The translations under genes were made by a program, and so were the position numbers. Positions 56,165-64,000 of a stretch of DNA of 64,000 bases are shown here, piece by piece (position 1 is the stretch's first letter; every line of letters begins with the position of its first letter). The DNA is from Gautieria morchelliformis (Eukaryota; Basidiomycota; Agaricomycetes; Gomphales; Gomphaceae). A model generated the notes under the pieces. It was not told the origin of the DNA. It saw only the letters and a list, made by a program, of their open reading frames with translations, and made no database searches. The stretch covers positions 372,001 to 436,000 of the forward strand of contig WHVA01000005.1 of NCBI GenBank assembly GCA_015179125.1. Direction: 5' to 3'.

Positions 56165-57284
56165 TCACTCCACCATCCTCATATCCTCTCCCTCGCTCCC
56201 CTCGCTACCCTCACCTGACTCCTCCTCATTACTACTACTACTTCGCTCCACCAGACCCCCATGTCCCCCATGATCTGCCAAGTCCCTCGCCCCCTGCATC
56301 CGCTTCAAATAATTCCGCCTCCTCCTTATCCTCATGAACTCCACATCCGCCCTGTTCATCCTGTCATTAGCAGCCCTAAACTCCCCTAGCAACTCGCACA
56401 CCCTCTCCCCAACCTCGCCAACCTTCTGTCCCACATCCCTCACCGCCGCTATCAACTCCCTCATCTCCGCACTTCGCTCCGATCTTTTCGTCTTCTTGTC
56501 CTTTTTCGCCCTCCGACCTCCAACCTCGGTTTCTGTCTCCTCACGCTGCCTCACTTCCCCAGTCTCCTTACCCTTCTCCTCGCTCAACCTCGCTTCCATC
56601 CGCTCTACCCTCATCTCGAGGCTCCTCTCGACCCAATCACTCGAGTCGTCGTCCTCTGCAACTTCGTCCTGAACCTTGGCCTCTTTCCTCGGCCTCGGTC
56701 CATCCTCGGCCTCCTCGCTCCTCGCTCGCTTCTTGCTCGCGGTACCCGCCTGACCCTTGCCTGGGGTTGCCTTGCTGCGGCGACCTTGGGCGATACTACA
56801 ACCCAAGGAACGGGTCCTGCACCACACGCAAGCACCCTGGTCGGCGAGGCCGAAGTCGAGACTAACGGCCCGAAGGCACGTATAGTCGCGCTCTTCGCAG
56901 CGCGCGCACCTCGCCTCGGCCTTGGTCGCGAGCTGCCACTCGCGAGGTCCCCCGTCGGCGAGCTTGTACCCGTATAGGGACAAGTCGGTCGGGTGGTAGG
57001 AGAATAACATGCGTTTATACTAGACAAATCAGCAGCGCCCATGATTAGACAACTACGGTACTCACCTTCTTTCCACTCGGTCCTTCCTGCCACGGCTGCC
57101 GCATGTCGATGGCCCCCGTCTCATCAATTGGCAATGTGCCAACCTCGGGTCGATCCTCAGGCGTAACCTCGCCCGAGGCTCCATTCTCCTCAGACAACAA
57201 AGTCTGGTCGAACGCGTTGTTCACGCTGTTCTCGTCGACGGCTGAGCTGAAGAGGGCTTGAGGGCGCACCATATTAGTTGGCAA
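56165..57284 (-). CDS. Antisense spliced Zn2Cys6/coiled-coil gene of element C
   Basis: Opposite to gag-pol, starting ATG at 57284, 162 bp from the 3' LTR, and ending 128 bp from the pol stop. Exon 1 (57284-57066, 73 codons) is acidic; a 46-nt intron (57065-57020, GTGAGT...GTCTAG, with CTAAT branch-like site) joins in phase 0 to exon 2 (57019-56165). Total 357 aa. Exon 2 has C-X2-C-X6-C-X15-C-X2-C-X6-C (CARCEERDYTC, CVWCRTRSLGC), a Zn2Cys6-like cluster with a long loop, a Lys/Arg-rich segment, about 120 residues of charged heptad-like sequence and an acidic tail. Intact. Same place, direction and domain order as the element B gene. DNA binding and regulation of the element are inferences. Confidence 0.72.
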
Positions 57285-57432
57285 TGGGGTTCGCTGCCTT
57301 CCTACCCACCCTTTTTTCCAACCTCGGCTACGATTTAAGCTTCGCCTTTCCGGCTACTTAACATCGGACCGAGATCTAGATTCAAGGATAGGCGAACCTT
57401 GTTCACATTACGGCCTCGAGGGTCTCGGCCAT

Positions 57433-57445
57433 AAGGGGGGAATAC
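57433..57445 (+). other. Polypurine tract of element C
   Basis: AAGGGGGGAATAC immediately before the LTR start TGTAAGG. Confidence 0.75.
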
Positions 57446-58008
57446 TGTAAGGACCCGGCCTTTGGCCGGCTACTTACCGGTAGAACCTTCTTCCGAGCCC
57501 CAAGCCTTGTGATATCCGTGCCCGAGTACATATGATACTTATCCGCGCCCGAGCCCGAGCCCGAGCTTGAACTCATATCCGACCTTGATCCCATGCCCGT
57601 ATCCCCCTTAGTTACTGATTCCGCTCCATCACGCATCATTCGTATATTACCTCGCCCTGACCTCAGTCTCCTGACCCCGCCCTGACCTCCACTAATCTGT
57701 TCGCCCCTGACTTGCACCTCGTCCGTATATAACCCCCTTGTATGCATTCCTACTCCTCAGTCGGAAAATCAACTATCGTGTCCCTTCGATCCCTAGCTAG
57801 TTTCTACGCCTCGCCTCTTAAGCTAGAACCTCGCCTCTTATTCGTTTACCTCCGAAGTTGGGACTCGTGCGTAGGGTCGGCGCAGCACATAAGCTGAAGC
57901 CAAGTCCCTCTCCGACTTCCCCATCCAAACCTCGCCCTGTAACCTCGGACCTTGACTCGGGTTTCGTCCCCGACCTCGGTCAACCTTACGACGGATCGTA
58001 TCGTAACA
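57446..58008 (+). repeat. 3' LTR of element C
   Basis: Same length as the 5' LTR; four transitions separate them, all at CpG positions. Confidence 0.95.
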
Positions 58009-58215
58009 GAAGCTCACATGAGGAAATGTATGGAATGCATGACCTGAGCTCAGAGGTGTCAATGATGGGATTGATGGGACTTTGTAAAACCTACTCATAA
58101 TCAATGGATTATCTTGAGCTCAGGAGTCAATGGGGGTATTTGATCAAAAAACATAATGCCTGGCTTGGTGCATCATCGGTTTGCACCATATCTCGCAGGG
58201 CACTTCATGGCCATG

Positions 58216-58876
58216 TGTTATGTATCGTAAATCCCGGAGATCGGAACTAGAAAGGACAGTGGCTTCAACTTATGTGTTGCGCCCCTGATGAACTATCGTC
58301 CTAAGTATTTCAGATTTGAGTTCCGGAGGTCGGAGAAGGCAGAGGTCGAGAGAAGGGTACTGAGAGTCAAAGGTTGGAGAACAGAGGTTGGAAGAGGCCG
58401 AAGACAGAGTATCGAAGGCAGAGAGGGAGATAGAGCTTGCAAGACTTGCTATGCTAAGAACAGGAGATAGTGCGAAGGAGTTCATGTATCGAAGTTGATT
58501 CTCTGATTGCAGAAATGGAGATATACATGCTGGGTTTTATACAAAGAGCTGAGACAACAGGTAATAGGGTAGTACTAAGCAAATTCCGGAGAGTAATGGA
58601 GAACAAGGGGACAATAAGGGGGTGCAGGGTAGAGTAAGAATAATGGCAAAAGAACAAAGGGTGCATAAGTACAATGGACATTGGAACAAATGGAAATCTG
58701 GAAATGGTATCTTGCTGTGCTAAGGGTCAAGTACAGAGGCCGATAAATAGAGTCGTCCAGGGGTACTGAAGAACAAGGGGTTGAGGTCGTGGGATGCGGA
58801 GGTTGCGGAATAGAGTTGGAGGTGCTGCGAGGTGTTCCGGAGTTGGCGGAGATGGTCGAGTGGCATGGTCATAACA
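58216..58876 (-). repeat. Solo LTR related to element B, TSD CCATG
   Basis: TGTTATG...CATAACA ends, and shared blocks with the B LTR (GGACAG.GGCTTCAACTTA, GATGAACTATCGTCCTAAGT). CCATG occurs on both sides (58211-58215, 58877-58881). A diverged relative of B that recombined to a solo LTR. Confidence 0.9.
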
Positions 58877-59786
58877 CCATGTGGACCCACACTGGGCAGT
58901 TATCGCCTGTATTCAGGATCTCGACACACATTTACCACCACCTACTATTGGTGGCATTACCGCAATATATCATTTAGCACTACAATATTAGCTGGATTTA
59001 AGGGATAATATAACCCTCATGGTCTAACATCAAATGGTAACGCAATTGAGGACTAGCGCAATGTGATGAACATGGTTTATTCTCCATTACCGCAGAGCAG
59101 GCAATTGCCAGGCTATGTGTGTTATAACTATGCACTGTATTCACCAGTGCATTCTGTATTATCACCATCCGGAAAGCAGACGTTGAATATGGGACCGATA
59201 CAATACCTTCTGCAGTGTACACGTATGGATATTGTTTTTTTTTCATCAAATGTATTGCAGGATCACGGCCAGCACATTGCCACCAGGTATCATTCTCCCA
59301 TGGGTGACAATGCCTGGCTTGGCGCGTCATCCTTTTTTACAGTATCCAGCAGGACATTGAACAGCACACGGCATCAGCTTCCATCATCCCCTTTTCTGTG
59401 CTTACTATCAAGTACATTTGCATAACCCACAGCCATGTGTATTATGGTGGGCTTCTCTGGACAAATTGTGTGACGACTGTGGGTGTGGGGATATCAGCGT
59501 GTATGATGTATGGCAAATGGAAATATACCAGGATTTCAATCGATCCAGTTTGACACTATTTCACCTTGCAGGGCTATGCTTGAACAACATGCTTGTCATG
59601 GTGGGTGACAACCATGGGGTATTTTGGCAAGTTTCCAGTGACATTGATGGCCATCCCAGGTATGAAGATACATCTTTGCTGCAGTACATTCCGCCACTCA
59701 TACCTTTCGCCCTCTTATGCGTCGATGGCGGTGTTTAAAGCGCTCTCTGCAAAAGCACTGTGGGGGTTGGGGGGTTGATGTGCATT
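58877..59786. other. Unassigned repetitive DNA
   Basis: Around 59310 ATGCCTGGCTTGG.GC.TCATC repeats the sequence at 58158 just before the solo LTR, and a related phrase occurs near 14470. ORFs at 59063-59425 and 59418-59738 have no recognised domain. Confidence 0.4.
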
Positions 59787-60010
59787 AGGCATTCTATTAC
59801 TGCGCACACAACAGCATCCACTGGGTTGGCATTCATGTTGCATTTCCACGCTGTACAACATCATCTGCTATGGGTTGGGATGCAAAGTTGGGACCCCTCC
59901 TGTGAGATTATCCCATGGTCACAAATCATGCATAACATCCAGTGGCTCCGGAAAGGCTATTAGCACTGGGCTGGCGCTCATATTCCATTACTGCCCTGCA
60001 CAACAGCATC

Positions 60011-61569
60011 TGTTTTGGAACCCTTCAAGACTTTGGTGTCAGAGCTAACACTTTGGTCTATCAGAACGTGTCGTATATGAAACTCAAAGAATATTAAACA
60101 ATGCTGCAGCACAACTCCGGAAATAATTTAATATTTGTACCTTGGTTGCAATCCGCGTAAAAACTAGTCCAAGTTAATACGGATGGAAGGCAATACGTTT
60201 CTTAGCAGCACTGAACAATAAACTAAAAGTCTGTAGGCTCGAGGATGACTATCGGGGTCCAAGTATTCCAAAAAGATAGGAATGGCTTCACAGGAGAGTT
60301 TGTAAGTGAAATGACCCGATTAACGTCAATGCACTGCAATAAACGAGCGACTAGGGTTTAAGAAGTGACTTGTGAAAGTCACTGAACAGGAAAGTCACTG
60401 ATCAGTTCGTCTCAGGTATTGGAGAGCTAATTGACAAGGAAATCGATTGTCAGACTCACTCTGCAGAATTTCACCTGGAGTGTTAGTCCGGGTGGCTAAG
60501 TAGAAACGCAACTACTTAACTGAGAATTAATACACTAAGTAAGTGTAATAACCCTAGCTGGGGTTAGCAGCTTAGTAAGCTGTGCAAGCTTGGCAAGTCA
60601 CACGAGGTACGTGGATAGTAGATGATGATGTATTGGCTGATTCACTGCTAAAACTGCAGGCTATTTATACTGCATCTATCTAGCTTATGTAACTACTGCT
60701 AGGAACCTTGTAGAAGCTTCTACTACTGTGAAGAACCTTGTGGAAGCTTAGAGAAGCTTCAGGAAAGGTTTGGAAACTATTGGAAGGCTGTGGAAGGTTC
60801 TATTGCTATATTGGGTTAAAGTCACAGCTCTGTGACAGTAAAGCTAAGAGTATGTAAGAAACTCCCACGCTCATGTGATTATCATGTGACGAAGGAAAGT
60901 CATGTGACTTCAAGCTGGATTGAGGTCATGTGATGGTGTCATGTGATTGTCAGGTGACCGTAGATAATCAGGTGACTTTGAGGTCAGGTGATTGTCAGGT
61001 GACTGTAGATAATCAGGTGACTTTGAGGTCAGGTGATTGTCAGGTGACTGTGGATGATCAGGTGACTTTGAGCTTTGAGGTCATGTGATAGTCATGTGAC
61101 CATGGGGGATTCTTAGCTAAACTATCAAGAGATTGTTGTATCTTGTGGACCCAATGTGAGTGTAGCTATGGCACAGCACAGCCTAACATAGCCTTGTTGC
61201 TATGGTAGCATTGGGCAGAGTTTGTATTGCACAAACTGTGTTGTAGAGGCTTGGGAATAAATTGCCATTTCCAGAGTGCTGAGTCCGAACCGGTAGAGTG
61301 TCCACAGGCTCGAGTTCGGGCTCGCGCGCGTCGGAGTTTGAATAAGCAGAGTTGTGGATACATGTGGATTCATAACTCTGCTGCAACAGAATAGAAGTGT
61401 TTTGAGCCAAAGACTTCATTAGAAATGGCGAAAAAATGGTAGGAAATTAGAGGAAGTTTAAATAGTTCATCCCCAATGATAGCAATACCAGTATGCTATA
61501 TTTTAAGGTCACTATTTCGAAAATACATGGAATTTCTCCTATTTGACCGGCAAAGCAGGATCCCATACA
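60011..61569. mobile_element. 1,559-bp TG...CA insertion with GCATC duplication
   Basis: Sister of 35216-36701: starts TGTTTTGGAACCCTTC and ends GATCCCATACA. GCATC flanks both sides (60006-60010, 61570-61574). No ORF of note. About 70 bp longer than its sister, partly from the 45-bp repeats at 60943-61075. Confidence 0.82.
60943..61075. repeat. 45-bp minisatellite, three units
   Basis: Unit of the form GATTGTCAGGTGACTG, TAGATAATCAGGTGAC, TTTGAGGTCAGGT, repeated about three times inside the 60011 insertion; surrounding GTCATGTGA motifs extend it loosely. Confidence 0.75.
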
Positions 61570-61756
61570 GCATCCACTGGGATGGCATTCATGCTCAATT
61601 TCTGTGCTGGACAACATCATCTGCTGTGTGTTTGGATGCAGAGTTGGGACCCCTCCCCTGAGATTATTGCATGGTCTCACGTCATGCATAACCTTAAGTG
61701 GCTGCAGAAAGCCTATTAGTGCCAGGCTGACGCTCATGTTCCATTACCATGCTGCA

Positions 61757-62709
61757 TGTTAAGACCCATTCCTGAGTCCGGACCCGAGGCCTCGGCCTCG
61801 GATCTCGCTCAGGAACCCTTCTCGGCTTAACTCAGGTTCCTATCGGTTCATTATTCACCCTGACTTCCTTTCTTAGATAATCCTGTTCTATTTCTGATGA
61901 TTGTCCATCTACCCTTCTTCCTGCTCGATACAGGCATTGATGCCCTCTTTCCATTCCTTGCAATTAGTATATAAACCCTCCATCATGTACACTAAATCCT
62001 CAGTTCTGATAGTGACTTAGATCCTCGTATCTCTCCACTTCTCTGTCTGATCTATTGGGTGCATGCTCCTGCACCAAAATCAAGCATAATATATTTGATT
62101 TATTGTATGGTGTTCTCATTCTTTCTCACATTGTTCTTGTGCCATGCATCCACTTCCCTGATTATTTTCGAAATTTTCTGGTCACTCCTTATCTTTCTAT
62201 TTTGTTTTGTTTTCTTTATTTTCACAACCGGCTCCACCCAGCGGAGTTTGAAATGACTTTGACATACGAGCTCGTGGGTGCTAAAGGGCCGGGTGCACGT
62301 ATATGCATTCTGAGACAGCATAATGCTCCTCTCTCAGTGACAATAAATTCACTGAGAGAGGCAAGTAGTATTCTTTATTTTTTCATAGCATGTTGACCCA
62401 AAATCATGTAGTGAATTTGATTCTAGGTATTGTATTAATATAACAGTGACAATAAATTCACTGAGAGAGTGAATTTGATTCTAGCTTTCTAAGAATTCCA
62501 CAGAACCTTCCCTGCCATAACCTGAGTTGCCTACATGATCTCATTTCTGAACCTCGGCTTGAAGCCCAATCCGTTCCCAAATCCATTTCCCAAAATTAGG
62601 GCGAAACACTGTATTGGGCACAACCTACAAAGTTGAAGCCAAGCCCTCTGTTCCCGAACCTCAGCTCGGCCCTTGTGTTGAGTCTTAAGTATGACTTATA
62701 TTCTTAACA
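61757..62709 (+). repeat. 5' LTR of gypsy element D
   Basis: TGTTAAGACCC...CTTAACA ends. 953 bp against 449 bp for the solo copy at 21124; the excess is about 62070-62480 and contains the CTCTCTCAGTGA palindrome and a duplicated GTGAATTTGATTCTAG, so it probably includes a secondary insertion. GTATATCAGAACTC follows the LTR. Confidence 0.75.
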
Positions 62710-62743
62710 GTATATCAGAACTCTCCACACACAGTTGTTCGAT

Positions 62744-63560
62744 ATGCCTATCACTAGATCTTACACCTGTGCCTGCGGTAGCCACCTTATCCCAACTATA
62801 GAGGCCCGCCATGCACGAAGTGCTTCACACCACCCCAAAAACCCTCCATTACGTCACTGATACGACAACCTCCCTCCATCTTCGAACTCATCTTAATGTT
62901 GAGTTATTGGTGCTGGTCACAGACGTATCAGTGAGGTTCCCAAAGATCCCCACGGTGAGTCCCCCAACCCTAGTGACCCTGGAGATGGTGGTCATGGTGG
63001 CGACGACGACTCCAGTTCTGAGCACAACTCCAATCCTGATGCAGAGGCCCTGAGACCGAACCTTAACCTGAATGCAGAGGCAGACGGCGAGGAACAGGTT
63101 GGGCGCCACATGCTCACGGCTTTGGAAAAGCTCGCTGACAATGGACTTGGTGGAGGAGACCGAGCTGATTCAAAGGCAAAGCTTCGGGAACCTGACCAAT
63201 TTGATGGTTCAGATCCAAAGAAACTCCGAGGTTCCCTTCTCCAGTGCACGTTGAATTTCTGTGCTAAACCCCAAGCTTTCCAAGATGGTTCTGTGAAAGT
63301 AAACTATGTTCTGTCCTTCCTCAAAGGAACGGCTCTTGACTATTTCGAGCCCTTCCTTACTGATGACCCCGTTAATGAGCCCCTCTGGGCCTCGGATTAT
63401 GGCATCTTCATGGAAGAGCTTTACCTGAATTTCGGTCCCTACAACCAGGTCGCCGATGCTGAGGTAGAGCTCGAAAACCTCGTCATGAAGGACAGCCACA
63501 AGCCAACTCGGTTTTTTGTCAATTTCTACAGACTCGCATCCATGCTCCAGCACAATCACC
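62744..63560 (+). pseudogene. Element D Gag, N-terminal stops and truncated
   Basis: ATG at 62744 (MPITRSYTCACGS), then three stops in frame near 62850-62900, and an open frame through an acidic segment to a gag capsid domain (EPDQFDGSDPKKLRGS, FLKGTALDYFEPF, NFGPYNQVADAEVELE) close to elements B and C. After LASMLQHNHRVEAA (about 63570) homology stops and unrelated sequence follows. Protease and the rest of pol are absent. Confidence 0.82.
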
Positions 63561-63643
63561 GCGTTGAGGCGGCAGGTATTCATAGTCCGAATAGACACCA
63601 ATCGCCGGGTTTAGGGTGGCTAATCGTGGGGCATGGAGAGTAA

Positions 63644-64000
63644 GGAAGCGGATCACGAGTACATCTGCCTGATCATTAATAGGCTTTCATTCTGGAGACG
63701 TTCAATATCCAAGTACAGCTTACCATCAGACGGGCAAACACAAGGTCTATCTAGTCTTCAAGTGCATTCCTTGCACAGGCGGCTACCATATGTAGTCACA
63801 TGTAGATAGATCCAGACATACCATGTACTCGTTGAGCATATAGATTCAGTTACAACCATTTACATCCACACATCTGAGCCACTCATACTCCAGTTACACT
63901 CTACTGGCTCAGAGCACATCTTAAATATATATCTCTGCACAATCCAAATCTGTTCTAGTACCTGCATTGCACTCCAATTAAATAGTACTATATGTACAGA
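63644..64000. other. Unassigned right edge
   Basis: No ORF, LTR end or repeat recognised. Confidence 0.4.

Larger units (their letters stand above)
50489..58008 (+). mobile_element. Ty3/gypsy chromovirus C, young and nearly intact, TSD GAAGC
   Basis: Bounded by two 563-bp LTRs (50489-51051, 57446-58008) that differ at four positions by my count. GAAGC flanks both sides (50484-50488, 58009-58013). Order: gag, frameshift site, pol with chromodomain, poly(A) run, antisense gene, purine tract, 3' LTR. The only obvious lesion is one TGA in pol. This is the youngest element in the window and the best guide to the complete structure of the B/C group. Confidence 0.96.
59787..61756. repeat. 192-bp tandem repeat, about 2.9 units, invaded twice
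   Basis: Unit landmark ACAGCATCCACTGGG.TGGCATTCATG occurs at 59811 and, after a 1.56-kb insertion is ignored, 192 bp later (60003/61570). A third unit starts near 61735 (GCTCATGTTCCATTACCATG) and is cut by the LTR at 61757. Units share GGATGCA.AGTTGGGACCCCTCC. Confidence 0.7.

Noticed and set aside
60943..61075. CRISPR-like array
   Set aside because: Units are contiguous 45-bp tandem copies without unique spacers, in a eukaryotic context.

Overview
The window looks like nuclear DNA from a filamentous basidiomycete, most likely an agaricomycete. Evidence for this: Ty3/gypsy chromoviruses with C-terminal chromodomains, Ty1/copia elements, a CACTA-like DNA transposon, short GT-AG introns (about 40-70 nt), CX2CX6C zinc-cluster genes, a PD-(D/E)XK-like gene and a RecQ-like helicase remnant of kinds I associate with mushroom genomes. 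No intact ordinary host gene was found. It is a nested repeat region, possibly subtelomeric or pericentromeric.

Layout. 1-9035: decayed gypsy element A (minus strand), with an extra sense-strand ORF after integrase. 9036-11262: unassigned DNA, a copia gag remnant with its LTR, and an LTR scrap. 11720-14360: degenerate tandem repeats and an LTR-like stretch. 14690-15930: AT-rich block of unknown origin. 15950-20381: intron-bearing remnants on the minus strand, including a Zn2Cys6-type gene family (copy A). 20863-22105: PD-(D/E)XK-like gene split by a solo LTR. 22225-24307: tRNA-like sequence, unassigned DNA, solo LTR. 24888-31274: copia element on the minus strand, abutting the 3' end of a sister copy on the plus strand (31275-32818). 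32838-33434: RecQ-like C-terminal remnant. 33495-43020: gypsy element B (minus strand, TSD CATGT), itself hit by a 1.49-kb insertion. 43271-50480: copy B of the zinc-cluster family (plus strand), invaded by a CACTA-like element, its MITE and an LTR. 50489-58008: nearly intact young gypsy element C (plus strand, TSD GAAGC). 58216-58876: solo LTR. 59787-61756: a 192-bp tandem repeat hit twice by insertions. 61757-63560: start of gypsy element D.

The most notable observation is that gypsy elements B and C both carry, between pol and the 3' LTR, an antisense gene convergent with pol. Each has a short GT-AG intron that keeps frame, a cysteine pattern of the fungal Zn2Cys6 type and charged coiled-coil-like sequence. 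In B the gene is split by an insertion with a 5-bp duplication, and removing it restores the frame exactly.

Decay has a clear signature. Eight of the nine in-frame stops inside recognisable gag and pol frames of A, B and C are TGA where CGA (Arg) is expected or plausible. LTR pairs differ mainly at CpG sites, and a catalytic integrase Asp in B is changed by a CpG-type transition. This fits methylated-CpG deamination of transposons. All assignments are from reading the sequence; no database search was possible.
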